DNA of 37,636 nucleotides from Lachnospiraceae bacterium (GCA_011959925.1 BLMD01000272.1:1-37636); one strand, 5' to 3'; numbered from the stretch's first letter, positions 24,824-33,018 are shown. A program made the numbers and translations. Notes: generated by a model from the sequence alone, not told the origin.

Positions 24824-25480
24824 TTGGAAGTATTGAGAGCAGAGAATATTTCGAGAATATATTCCCAAAATGCGGTATCATTGCAGGTGTTGCATAGTGT
24901 GTCGGTAACGATTCAAAAAGGGGAATTTGTAGCTATACTTGGAAGAAGCGGTTCAGGGAAATCAACGCTTTTAAATATTCTTGCCGGTCTGGACAAACCT
25001 TCAGAGGGGAAGGTCTATATTGAAGGTACGGATATTTTTCATCTGAATGAAGAAAAAAGGACGCTTCTTCGGCGGGAAAAAATAGGTTTTGTATTCCAGG
25101 CATATGAATTACTGTACTCATTGAATGTTACTGAAAATATCCGTCTGCCGGAGCTAGAAGCAAACGCGGATTATGTAGGGGAGCTTCTTGATGCGCTGGG
25201 AATCAGAAAATATGAAACATGTTATCCGGATCAATTATCGGGAGGAGAACAGCAGAGGGTGGCCATTGCAAGGGCGCTGATCAACCATCCGCCCATTCTT
25301 TTTGCCGACGAGCCTACTGGAAATCTTGATTCCAAGTCGGAAAGAATCGTCATAGACCTGTTAAAAAATCTGGCAGAAAAGTATGAAACCAGTATCCTGA
25401 TGGTTACGCATAATGAAGATCTTGTAAAAGATGCGGACCGTGTGATCCGCTTAGAGGACGGTGAAATTGTCAGTGGATAG
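24824..25480 (+). CDS. MacB/LolD-type ABC ATPase
   Basis: The 218-aa protein starts at TTG 24824 with GGAGGT (24808-24813). It has Walker A GRSGSGKST (40-48), Q-loop FVFQAYELL, signature LSGGEQQRVAIARAL, Walker B FADEPTGNLDS and H-loop MVTHN. This is the standard MacB/FtsE/LolD ATPase that drives an FtsX-type permease by mechanotransmission; such pairs in Firmicutes handle antimicrobial peptides or lipoproteins. The Walker B DNA (25304-25321) is almost the same as the prophage target in the paralogue at 30475. It overlaps the FtsX gene. Confidence 0.9.
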   Translation: MEVLRAENISRIYSQNAVSLQVLHSVSVTIQKGEFVAILGRSGSGKSTLLNILAGLDKPSEGKVYIEGTDIFHLNEEKRTLLRREKIGFVFQAYELLYSLNVTENIRLPELEANADYVGELLDALGIRKYETCYPDQLSGGEQQRVAIARALINHPPILFADEPTGNLDSKSERIVIDLLKNLAEKYETSILMVTHNEDLVKDADRVIRLEDGEIVSG

Positions 25481-27842
25481 AAAGAAAATCTTATCTTTAG
25501 TGAGAGGGTATCTTTTAAAAGAGAAAAGGAATACCGTCCTGACAAGCCTGTTTCTTTGTTTTGTCACGGTATTTCTTCTAATTGGGAATCAGCTTTTTGC
25601 AAATGTCCAGACGGTAAACAGATTGAATGCGGAGGCTTTGGAGGGACGGCAGCATGTAACATATTCTGATATTTCAGAGGCAGAGTTTCAGAAGATGAAA
25701 GCATGTGATTTCGTCGCGGATGCCGGGCTGAGCTTCCACCTGGGGCAGGCGGAGGATGGGACGGCATTCGACTATATAGATGAAGGTTTCCGGGATTTAG
25801 GAGCAACTGTAGCAGAGGCGAATATCAAGCAGGTTATAAACGGGCGCTGGGCACAAAAAGAAGAGGAAATTGTATTTACAAAAAATTATATGGAAAAATA
25901 TGGACTGGAATTAGGCGATACGGTTTCTGTCAGCCTGTCAGCTACAGACGCAGATACAGGGGAGGTGACATTCCGCATACCGGATCTTACCCTTACGGTT
26001 ATCGGTGTCATTGACAATGTAGCTGGGTTTACGGACCGGAAAAGCGGATATGTCTCAGAGGCGCTTGCAGAAAAAATACTTAGAGAGAAAAACGGGCGGG
26101 TAAACGCCGTGGTTCGGTTTTCCGATGAGGAGAAAATCCCGGAAAATCTAAATAAGCTGAATGCTTATTTAGGCTATGGAGAGGAAGAGTCAGAAACCTT
26201 AAAAACGCAGATCAATGATATGCTTGCAGAAGCTGTCACGGATGGAGGAACCCTGAAAAAACAGAATATAATCATGAATTTTACCATATGGCTGGTAGGC
26301 ATCCTGGTTGTGTATAACATTTTTTATAACCGCCTTTTTGAAAAGAAACGGGACTTTATTGCTCTGAGAAAAATAGGGTTTCAGACAAAGGATCTGATGA
26401 AAATTGCCGGGATGGAATTCCTGATCTTCATTTTGATCGGATTTGCGACAGGAATCCTGATAGGATATTTCCTGAATCAGGCGGTATATGGCGAGATCAT
26501 GAAAGCATTCGCCCATGCTTATGACGCTGAGGGGCTGGTTTTTTCTGAATTGTCGTGGGACAGCGTAGGGGATACGGCAGTGATGCTCCTGTTCATGGTC
26601 ATACCGAGTATGGCAGGCATTATGTTTCAACTTCAAAATTCCATGCCAACGGAATTTATGCGCGGTAAAAGAAAAAATACAAGAAAGCAGGCGCTGGCGC
26701 TTCTGATTGTGTCGCTTTCTGCAATCCTGATCAGCATCCTGGGAATCCAGGATAACCACAGTGACGAAGGGATTCTTTTTGTTAAGGAATATGTCCCTGG
26801 GGATCTTCAGGTGACAGCAGGCAGCATTTATGAAAATATACAGGGCGGGGATATCCCATCCATATCTGATTCGGTTTTTCAGGAAATGAAAGCAGCTCCG
26901 GGTATCCGGCAGGTGCAGGATTATAAGATCAATTACGACAGGGGAATCTTCCTGTGCGAGGACAGGGGAAAATTAAACGCTGACAGCGGGACTTATGAGT
27001 CGATGCTCGCTATGGAACAGGATATTGACGGAAAGAAACAATGCTTATACAATCTGGTTTTGGCGACAACGGAGAATATGGAGGCGCTGGCGCCAGGTTA
27101 TGACGAAAAAGAGGATGGTTACGCCGCAATCATGGAACCAGAGCTGGCAAAGACATTGAATCTGGAGATTGGGGATACGTTTACCATCTATGATGAGCAA
27201 TTGATTGCAAACGGCTCGAAAGAGGGATGTAAGTCTGCCCGTGTAAAGCTTTTGGATATCCGAAATGTTATATTGTCGGAAAATCATATCGGTGGAAATC
27301 TTCTGGTTGTAGATGAGGAAACTGCCAGGGCTTTTCCGGGCAGTCTGTACCGGCAGGTTGTCAATGTGTGGACCAAGGAGGGCGTGGAGGCAGTTGCCGC
27401 ATCCAATTTGGAGCGTATTTCAGATACGAACGGATATTCCTTCCGCAATGCCAACCGTCAAATACAAAAGTATGTAGATTCGGATCACAGCCAGAAGGTG
27501 ATGCAATGCTTTTTTATCATCATTCTTGCGGTGATCGGCCTTTTGGTCTATTTCAATACCATATTTACAAACCTGCTGAACAGGAGAAATGATTTTAAAA
27601 TCATGCATAAAATCGGCATCCGGAAAAAAGAGATGTATTGGATGATAATGAAAGAGGGCTTATGTCAAGGCGGCGTGGCAGCAGGAATCGTGGTGATTGT
27701 GCAGGCCGCTTGGAGTGCGGGCAGGCAGGAGACATTTTTCAGTATGTTTGCGGTAACAGATGCGATAGTAGTGGCTGCATGCGCATTGTTCCCGGTTTTT
27801 ATACTTTGGTATATGTTTCATAAAAAAATGGCAGTTTCTTAA
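25467..27842 (+). CDS. FtsX/MacB-type ABC permease (791 aa)
   Basis: Starts are ambiguous (GTG 25461, TTG 25467, GTG 25473); TTG 25467 has AGAGGA at the best spacing. The protein has a first span (about 20-45), an outside MacB_PCD-like domain (about 50-265), then three spans around FTIWLVGILVVYNIFYN, EFLIFILIGFATGILIGYFL and AVMLLFMVIPSMAGIMF. A cytosolic link and another span (ALALLIVSLSAILISIL) lead to a second outside domain and C-terminal spans with the FtsX-type motif FNTIFTNLLNRRNDF. It overlaps the ATPase gene by 14 nt and is followed at once by a two-component system, as in antimicrobial-peptide response modules. Cargo unknown. Confidence 0.85.
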   Translation: MSVDRKKILSLVRGYLLKEKRNTVLTSLFLCFVTVFLLIGNQLFANVQTVNRLNAEALEGRQHVTYSDISEAEFQKMKACDFVADAGLSFHLGQAEDGTAFDYIDEGFRDLGATVAEANIKQVINGRWAQKEEEIVFTKNYMEKYGLELGDTVSVSLSATDADTGEVTFRIPDLTLTVIGVIDNVAGFTDRKSGYVSEALAEKILREKNGRVNAVVRFSDEEKIPENLNKLNAYLGYGEEESETLKTQINDMLAEAVTDGGTLKKQNIIMNFTIWLVGILVVYNIFYNRLFEKKRDFIALRKIGFQTKDLMKIAGMEFLIFILIGFATGILIGYFLNQAVYGEIMKAFAHAYDAEGLVFSELSWDSVGDTAVMLLFMVIPSMAGIMFQLQNSMPTEFMRGKRKNTRKQALALLIVSLSAILISILGIQDNHSDEGILFVKEYVPGDLQVTAGSIYENIQGGDIPSISDSVFQEMKAAPGIRQVQDYKINYDRGIFLCEDRGKLNADSGTYESMLAMEQDIDGKKQCLYNLVLATTENMEALAPGYDEKEDGYAAIMEPELAKTLNLEIGDTFTIYDEQLIANGSKEGCKSARVKLLDIRNVILSENHIGGNLLVVDEETARAFPGSLYRQVVNVWTKEGVEAVAASNLERISDTNGYSFRNANRQIQKYVDSDHSQKVMQCFFIIILAVIGLLVYFNTIFTNLLNRRNDFKIMHKIGIRKKEMYWMIMKEGLCQGGVAAGIVVIVQAAWSAGRQETFFSMFAVTDAIVVAACALFPVFILWYMFHKKMAVS

Positions 27843-27858
27843 TGTGCTGGAGATTATC

Positions 27859-28551
27859 ATGAAAGACAAAAAGATATTATATGTAGAAGATGATTTAAGC
27901 CTGATTGAAGGCCTGAAATATACACTTGAGAAAAATGGTTTTCTGGTAGATAATGCCCGTACCGTAATGGAAACATATCAATTCTTCCGGGCAGGCCAGT
28001 ATGACCTTCTGCTGCTGGATGTCACGCTGCCGGACGGGACAGGCTTTGATATCTGTAAAGAAGTAAGAAAGACCTCTGCTGTCCCGATCATATTCCTGAC
28101 AGCTTCGGATGAAGAGATCAGCATTGTAAAAGGGCTGGACATGGGTGGAGATGACTACATTACCAAACCCTTTAAATTAGGGGAGGTCCTTTCAAGGATC
28201 AACGCATTGCTGCGCCGTTCTGGGCAGCAATTTCATAAGAGTGATACGATTCTGGAATCCGATGGGATCCGGATTGACCTGTCTGAACGGATCTGTTGGA
28301 AAGGGGAAACAGAGATTCCCTTAACATTGGTGGAATATAAGCTGCTCTGCCTGTTTTTGAAGAATCCAGGCCGCATCCTGCCAAGGGAACTGATCTTAGA
28401 CCGCCTTTGGGATGGGAACGGCAGCTATGTGGATGACAATACCCTTTCCGTCTATATACGCAGGCTGAGGAGGAAGATTGAAGATGACCCGAATTCCCCC
28501 ACAAAGCTTCTGACGGAGATCGGGTTTGGCTATAAATGGGCCGGGGAGTGA
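27859..28551 (+). CDS. OmpR/PhoB-type response regulator
   Basis: The 230-aa protein begins at ATG 27859 (CTGGAG upstream); a GTG at 27844 is less likely. The receiver domain shows VEDD, phospho-acceptor Asp54 in LLLLDVTLPDG, and KPF. The winged helix (about 130-230) ends with SVYIRRLRRKIEDDP and TEIGFGYKW. It lies between the FtsX permease gene and the kinase gene and likely controls the flanking ABC genes in response to the kinase. Confidence 0.92.
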   Translation: MKDKKILYVEDDLSLIEGLKYTLEKNGFLVDNARTVMETYQFFRAGQYDLLLLDVTLPDGTGFDICKEVRKTSAVPIIFLTASDEEISIVKGLDMGGDDYITKPFKLGEVLSRINALLRRSGQQFHKSDTILESDGIRIDLSERICWKGETEIPLTLVEYKLLCLFLKNPGRILPRELILDRLWDGNGSYVDDNTLSVYIRRLRRKIEDDPNSPTKLLTEIGFGYKWAGE

Positions 28552-28557
28552 TGGAAG

Positions 28558-29805
28558 ATGAAAACAATGGGAAAAGAAACAAGGAGGATGCTGTGCTGCC
28601 TGCTTGCCATCTGTCTGGCTACGGCGGCAGGTTTCACGGTCGTTTTGTCTTATATGACGAATGATTACCAGAAAACAATGGTGGAGCATGATTATGGGAC
28701 GGCAGGGTATCTGGTAAACCACCCGGACACAAATGTGGCAGCCGCGTTTACGAAAGACAAAACGGACTCTGACCTGGAGGCCGGAAGGCGGATCCTTAAG
28801 GAAGCGGGTTACCATGGAAATGCAGATCCCAGACTGATCCCTGCCGTATACGCTTACCGAAAGCATACCGCCGCCTGGTTCGGAGGTATGTTTTTTTGTG
28901 CTTTTCTAGCTGTTTTTCTGACAGTCTGGATCTACATCCGGAAACAAAACAAAGCGATAGCAAAGGCAGATACTGTGATTACCCGGTTCCTTTCAGGGGA
29001 TACGGGACAGAGGATTGACAGTGAGGAAACCGGGGACTGGTACAGCCTGTTCCATAGGATCAATGAACTTGCCGCTATCCTCTCTGCCCAGGCAGAACAT
29101 GAAAAACAGACGCGCGAATTTCTGCAGGGTATGATCTCAGATGTTTCCCACCAGTTAAAGACGCCCCTGGCGGCGCTTAAAATGTATGATGAGATTATGG
29201 TGCAGGAGGGTACGGACAGGGAGACAATCCAGGAATTTACTCGGAAATCCCTGCGGGAAATACGCCGGGTGGAAGATGTAGTTTATACGCTCTTAAAAAT
29301 AGCCAGGCTGGACGCAGGCACGGTTAGGATGGAAAAGGCAGAGGAAAACATAGAAATGCTCCTTACGGATGTGACGGAACGCTTTGAGACATTTGCCACT
29401 CAGGACGCGAAAGAAATTGTATTATCCGGGAACAGCGATGTTTCCCTTTACTGCGATGCCCTCTGGATGTCGGAAGCTTTGGGGAATGTGGTGAAAAATG
29501 CGCTGGAGCATACCAAAAGAGGCGGGAAAGTAGTAATCAGCTGGGAGAGGACGCCCCTTCTTACAAATATTGTGGTGGAAGACAACGGAACAGGGATCCA
29601 CCAGGAGGATATCCATAATATCTTCAAACGGTTCTACCGGAGCCGTTTTTCCCAGGATATCCATGGAATCGGCCTGGGGCTGCCGCTGGCAAAATCCATT
29701 GTGGAAGCCCATCAGGGGACGATTTCTGTAACCAGCAGGGTCGGACAGGGAAGCAGGTTTGTCTTAAGTTTTTTTACCATACAGGAAACTTCGTTCCCTG
29801 TATGA
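28558..29805 (+). CDS. Sensor histidine kinase (HisKA/HATPase)
   Basis: The 415-aa kinase has a first span (about 11-33), a short outside domain of about 75 residues (YMTNDYQKTMVEHDYGTAGY), a second span (about 109-127), a HAMP-like linker, and HisKA DVSHQLKTPLAALK with His198. The ATPase follows with N-box NVVKNALEHT, G1 DNGTGI and G2 GIGLGLPLAKSIV. It is 6 nt after the regulator gene and forms a complete OmpR-type system. The short outside domain suggests direct ligand sensing at the membrane or through an ABC partner. Confidence 0.92.
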   Translation: MKTMGKETRRMLCCLLAICLATAAGFTVVLSYMTNDYQKTMVEHDYGTAGYLVNHPDTNVAAAFTKDKTDSDLEAGRRILKEAGYHGNADPRLIPAVYAYRKHTAAWFGGMFFCAFLAVFLTVWIYIRKQNKAIAKADTVITRFLSGDTGQRIDSEETGDWYSLFHRINELAAILSAQAEHEKQTREFLQGMISDVSHQLKTPLAALKMYDEIMVQEGTDRETIQEFTRKSLREIRRVEDVVYTLLKIARLDAGTVRMEKAEENIEMLLTDVTERFETFATQDAKEIVLSGNSDVSLYCDALWMSEALGNVVKNALEHTKRGGKVVISWERTPLLTNIVVEDNGTGIHQEDIHNIFKRFYRSRFSQDIHGIGLGLPLAKSIVEAHQGTISVTSRVGQGSRFVLSFFTIQETSFPV

Positions 29806-29848
29806 TAAAACCCTCCGGGGGATGCGCACTCACGCGAAGAGGTAGTAT

Positions 29849-29924
29849 GCCGCAAGCGGCCGCGCTCGGCGCAAGAATGTGCTTTTGCACATTCTATCTT
29901 CATCTTACAAAAGAGTAAGATGAA
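29849..29924. repeat. Array of three perfect hairpins between kinase and ABC ATPase genes
   Basis: Three perfect inverted repeats stand in series. GCCGC-AA-GCGGC is at 29849-29860. AGAATGTGC-TTTT-GCACATTCT is at 29874-29895. TTCATCTTAC (29899-29908) pairs with GTAAGATGAA (29915-29924). None is followed by a true T-tract. This compact structured block looks like a dispersed intergenic repeat element or a leader RNA controlling the downstream ABC gene. Confidence 0.55.
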
Positions 29925-29982
29925 ATTCATGTGGAAGTAAGACCCATTGGGTATGATAATTCCCGAAAGGCAGGTAATGAAT

Positions 29983-30492
29983 ATGAATATTCTTGAAGTA
30001 CAAAATCTATGCAAGACCTATGGAAAAGGGGAAGCGGAAGTCCGGGCGCTTGACCATGTTTCCTTCTCCGTGGGCAAAGGGGAATTTATCGCAATCGTAG
30101 GCGAATCCGGATCCGGAAAAAGCACGCTTTTAAATGTGGTGGGGGCTTTGGATAACCCGACATCCGGAAAAGTGCTGATTGATGGCAAGGACATTTTTTC
30201 CATGCCCGAAAAGAAACTCACGGTGTTCCGCCGCCAGAATATCGGGTTTATCTTCCAGTCCTTTAACCTGATCCCGGAATTGAATGTAGAGCAGAACATT
30301 ACATTCCCATTGCTTTTGGACTACCAGAAACCGGATCAGAAGTATGTGGAGGAGCTGCTAGAGATTCTGGGATTAAAGGAGCGCAGGAAACACCTGCCCA
30401 GCCAGCTTTCCGGAGGACAGCAGCAGAGAGTGGCAATCGGCAGGGCGCTGGCGGCCCGACCTGCCATCATCATGGCGGATGAGCCTACCGGA
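29983..30492 (+). pseudogene. MacB-type ABC ATPase gene interrupted by prophage after Walker B
   Basis: From ATG 29983 (an ATG at 29977 is also possible; ribosome site AAAGGCAGG) the frame encodes a normal MacB/LolD ATPase: Walker A GESGSGKST, Q-loop FIFQSFNLIPE, signature LSGGQQQRVAIGRAL and Walker B IIMADEPTG. After that Gly (30490-30492) the expected NLD is replaced by GAKLVVQQ, and the frame runs through prophage DNA antisense to the integrase tail to a stop at 30576. About 170 of roughly 225-250 residues are native. The D-loop, H-loop and the presumed downstream permease are separated by the prophage, so the lysogen cannot make this transporter. The gene follows a two-component system, a typical antimicrobial-peptide response layout. 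Confidence 0.88.
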
Positions 30493-30516
30493 GGGGCAAA
30501 GTTAGTAGTACAACAA
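30475..30516. other. Left prophage-chromosome junction (attL)
   Basis: Chromosomal ATPase sequence is continuous up to GAGCCTACCGGA (30481-30492). The following GGGGCAAAGTTAGTAGTAC is not ATPase sequence and lies directly beside the integrase stop codon at 30517. The crossover core must lie within or next to GCCTACCGGAGG. The exact core cannot be fixed without attR or the empty site. Confidence 0.7.
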
Positions 30517-31908
30517 TCACAAAAAAATAATGTGGATATTTTTCTCATGGTCAACACGGATTTCCTTGACGATTGACCGCCACAATTCACGCTTTTCCGG
30601 AATGGAAAAAGAATCATATACACTTTCAAAATCCATTTTCAAGAACTCCCGCAGATATGACAAATCCTTGACGGGGCGGGAATCCTCTGCATTGATTTTC
30701 TCAAGCTGCAAAAGCAGCTTTTCCCGATCAAGTTTAAATTCATCCATCGTTATGAGGTCATTCAAAAACAGGTCTTTCAATTTCTGTAATTTGTTTTCGA
30801 CACTCCGGCGTTTTGCGTCCGTCCGGATGGCGGGCAGGTTCGCAACCTCATATTCTGCAATATACTTTTCAAGTTCCGGACGGATGCGGTCAAGCATCAT
30901 CGCCTCAAGGGTGGATTCCATGACGATTTTCCGGTTCGGGCATCGGTGCAGGTTCACGCCCTGTCTGCATCGGTAGCAGCTATATTTGTATATTGCCCGT
31001 GTACCGTCCGCACGGAGGCGACCGCCACACCGATGTTGACATCCGCTCATGACATGATCGCAGTCGTCGCAGACCACAAGCCCGCCGAAAATATAATCAT
31101 GCTTTTTCCCGTCCTTGATGTTGATTTTGAGAAGTCGCTGAACGTCCTCAAAGAGATCACGGTCAATAATTGCCGGACAGTATTCTTTATTATCCCGAAA
31201 CTCTCCGATGTATTTTGTGTTTGTGAGCATATTCTTGAGACTGGCAGCAGATCGAACCAGTCCGAACTCTGATTCCATATACCGGAGTGTTTCACTCAAG
31301 TTCCCGCTCTTTCGATAAAACTGAAAGATTGCAACGGCGGTCGGGGCATCGTCATTCGGTGTGAGGTGCTTGCCTTTGATGGAATATCCGAGCGGGGTTG
31401 AGCCGGAAAGAACCTCACCGTTGTCAACCTTGTCATCGAACACGCCGAGGATTCTGTCAGAATCGTTTTGAGCCTCAAGTTCAGCCCATATCATTGAATT
31501 ATTCACGAACGCCCGTCCGTGGGGCGTGGATGTGTCAAAATAGGGCTGCTCAATCGCAGTCCACGAAACACCGTATTTGTCGAGGATGTCTTGCGTGTTC
31601 AGATAATGCCGGAGGTTTCTGAACCATCGGTCAAGGCGGGTGAAAATGACAAGGTCAATCTTTCCCGCCCGCACATCATCGAGGAGGCGTTGAAAATCGT
31701 CTCTCTTGAGTTTTTGTCCGGAGATTCCGTCGTCGATGTAGGTATCAACGAGAATCATGTTCTCATGCGTGTCGATGTATTTCTGTCCGGTCGATAGTTG
31801 GTCACGCATGGAATCGCCCTCTTTTACTTGCCTGTCAGTAGATACACGGATATAGATTGCGACACGGAACAGGATTTTCTCAACGGTGGCGACGGTTTTT
31901 CGTCTCAT
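30517..31908 (-). CDS. Large serine recombinase (prophage integrase)
   Basis: The product is 463 aa from the ATG at 31908 (TGGAG at 8 bp on the minus strand); an upstream ATG at 31926 lacks a ribosome site. The resolvase domain has catalytic Ser23 in YIRVSTDRQ and the R-rich FTRLDRWFRN. A recombinase domain follows (GYSIKGKHLTPNDD, LTNTKYIGEF). A zinc ribbon has CDDC and CYRC pairs, and a coiled coil (KLQKLKDLFLNDLITMDEFK) precedes the C-terminus. Such integrases join attP and attB directionally with a 2-bp core and need a recombination directionality factor to excise. The stop codon is about 25 bp from the junction, the classic position. The target is the ABC ATPase gene. Confidence 0.95.
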   Translation of the reverse strand: MRRKTVATVEKILFRVAIYIRVSTDRQVKEGDSMRDQLSTGQKYIDTHENMILVDTYIDDGISGQKLKRDDFQRLLDDVRAGKIDLVIFTRLDRWFRNLRHYLNTQDILDKYGVSWTAIEQPYFDTSTPHGRAFVNNSMIWAELEAQNDSDRILGVFDDKVDNGEVLSGSTPLGYSIKGKHLTPNDDAPTAVAIFQFYRKSGNLSETLRYMESEFGLVRSAASLKNMLTNTKYIGEFRDNKEYCPAIIDRDLFEDVQRLLKINIKDGKKHDYIFGGLVVCDDCDHVMSGCQHRCGGRLRADGTRAIYKYSCYRCRQGVNLHRCPNRKIVMESTLEAMMLDRIRPELEKYIAEYEVANLPAIRTDAKRRSVENKLQKLKDLFLNDLITMDEFKLDREKLLLQLEKINAEDSRPVKDLSYLREFLKMDFESVYDSFSIPEKRELWRSIVKEIRVDHEKNIHIIFL

Positions 31909-31951
31909 TTTATCAACTCCAATCATAAAAAGGTATAAAAATAAAACCTAT

Positions 31952-32016
31952 GCAAAAGCACGGTTTCGTGGTAAAATGAGACTTGCGAGGGGTCATTTTA
32001 CCACCGTGCGTTTTGC
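31952..32016. repeat. Long near-perfect inverted repeat upstream of the integrase gene
   Basis: GTGGTAAAATGA (31968-31979) pairs perfectly with TCATTTTACCAC (31993-32004). Outside it, GCAAAAGCACGG (31952-31963) pairs with CCGTGCGTTTTGC (32004-32016) apart from a 4-nt bulge and one extra G. The arms total about 25 bp around a 13-nt loop. It lies 44 bp before the integrase start and could be an operator, an RNA leader control or a processing site. Confidence 0.6.
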
Positions 32017-32039
32017 GGGGTGTGAATGATTCTGTAAAA

Positions 32040-32074
32040 GGCGATTTCCGTTGCAGCGGAGGTCGTCTTTTTTT
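32040..32074. terminator. Hairpin terminator at the 3' end of the zinc-ribbon gene
   Basis: GGCGATTTCCG (32040-32050) pairs, with an internal loop, with CGGAGGTCGTC (32057-32067). The + side is followed by seven T. The - side is followed by CTTTTAC. It sits 3-40 nt beyond the stop of the minus-strand gene and separates it from the integrase gene. Confidence 0.55.
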
Positions 32075-32076
32075 AT

Positions 32077-32619
32077 TTATCTATAATAGCCGACAGTTTC
32101 ATCGTCGAGGCTCTTGTCTTTTTCCTCAACATAATCTGTATAGTCATAATTGACGATTTTGTAAAAGGCAATAACAAGATGTATTTCTCCGGTTTCGTCA
32201 TCATATCCAAGAATTTGTGAAAAAATAGGTCTATGATTTTCGAGTGAGTTCTTGATTTCGGATGCTATGTGAGCATCAGTCACAAAACCGAGGGTCTCAA
32301 CAATGCGTTTTGCGATGACCATATCATTCTCAACCACAAAATACACATTGTCACAGCAGTCGATTTTTGAGAAGTCCGGCATAGAATCCGGACGTTGCAA
32401 TTCAACATCCTCAAATTTTTCAATTAACTTGCTTTTCATATGATTTCCAATATAAACAGTCGGAATCTCAATAGATTTCTCAACGGGCTTTTGGGGTTCG
32501 GGGTTAAGCGGTTCAGTCTCTTTTTGCATGAGTTCCCGCTGACAGTTGGAACAAAGTCCGGTTTTTATATTTATCATGAGAAATAAACCGTGACGACCGC
32601 ATTTTCTACATTTTGACAT
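32077..32619 (-). CDS. Zinc-ribbon phage protein of unknown function, lysogeny strand (180 aa)
   Basis: The N-terminus CRKCGRHGLFLMINIKTG then CSNC is a four-cysteine zinc ribbon. A linker PLNPEPQKPVEK and a C-terminal domain (about 50-175) follow, with alternating strands and helices (DNVYFVVENDMVIAKRIVET, SQILGYDDETGEIHLVIAFY). GGAGGTG lies just before the start at 32619. It is transcribed in the same direction as integrase and repressor, so it may be expressed in the lysogen; such positions often hold superinfection-exclusion or lysogenic-conversion genes (inference). No named family recognised. It is divergent from the XRE gene at 32690, whose promoter overlaps its start codon. Confidence 0.7.
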   Translation of the reverse strand: MSKCRKCGRHGLFLMINIKTGLCSNCQRELMQKETEPLNPEPQKPVEKSIEIPTVYIGNHMKSKLIEKFEDVELQRPDSMPDFSKIDCCDNVYFVVENDMVIAKRIVETLGFVTDAHIASEIKNSLENHRPIFSQILGYDDETGEIHLVIAFYKIVNYDYTDYVEEKDKSLDDETVGYYR

Positions 32620-32642
32620 TCAAAGCACCTCCATTCTATAAG
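32613..32642 (+). promoter_or_regulatory. Promoter of the small XRE gene
   Basis: TTGACA (32613-32618), 18 bp and TATAAG (32637-32642) lie 48 nt before the GTG at 32690. The -35 box overlaps the start codon region of the divergent zinc-ribbon gene, which links their expression. Confidence 0.6.
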
Positions 32643-32689
32643 AGAATCACGCCACCTTGTAAACTTCCTTTTGAAAGGAGGTGAGCAGG

Positions 32690-32887
32690 GTGAAAATTCT
32701 ATTATGGGAAAAAAGAACCGAAAAACGGTTCACTTTGATGGAGTTGGCGAAGAAATCCGGAATCGGAAAATCGACGCTCAACAACATCGAAAACGGTAAG
32801 GTGTCACCGACATTGTTTCAGCTTGAAACGATAGCCATTGCGCTTGATGTCAAAATCACCGACCTGTTTGAATCCGAATACAAATAA
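32690..32887 (+). CDS. XRE-family phage regulator (65 aa)
   Basis: GTG 32690 is preferred because AAAGGAGGT (32673-32681) ends 8 bp before it; a GTG at 32681 overlaps that ribosome site. The product is one helix-turn-helix: FTLMELAKKSGIGKSTLNNI then GKVSPTLFQLETIAIALDVK, as in Cro/CI-type and SinR-like regulators. The paired palindromes about 45 bp downstream (32931-32978) are candidate targets. It is distinct from the second XRE repressor at 33144-33518, so this prophage has two HTH regulators in its switch area. Confidence 0.85.
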   Translation: MKILLWEKRTEKRFTLMELAKKSGIGKSTLNNIENGKVSPTLFQLETIAIALDVKITDLFESEYK

Positions 32888-32930
32888 TTGTATCACACGC
32901 CGGACAGGATGTCGGCAGCAGGTGAGAATA

Positions 32931-32991
32931 TTTCCATAATCATGGAAATGCGCCTCACGATTTCCACAATCATGGAAATTTGTGCTACAAT
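32931..32991 (+). promoter_or_regulatory. Twin 18-bp palindromic operators over a promoter
   Basis: TTTCCATAATCATGGAAA (32931-32948) and TTTCCACAATCATGGAAA (32961-32978) are the same palindrome (7-bp arms, centre AATC; one arm mismatch in copy 2). Their starts are 30 bp apart, close to three helical turns, so bound proteins would face the same side. Copy 2 overlaps a possible -35 (TCCACA, 32963-32968). This is 17 bp from an extended -10, TGC-TACAAT (-10 at 32986-32991), that would drive the 38-aa gene at 33019. Confidence 0.65.
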
Positions 32992-33018
32992 GCGTATCGG
33001 AAGGGAGGTGGTGTTCCC

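Noticed and set aside
30493-30576. Genuine C-terminus of the ABC ATPase (to 30576)
   Set aside because: The 27 residues after ADEPTG are antisense to integrase DNA and lack the D-loop and H-loop.
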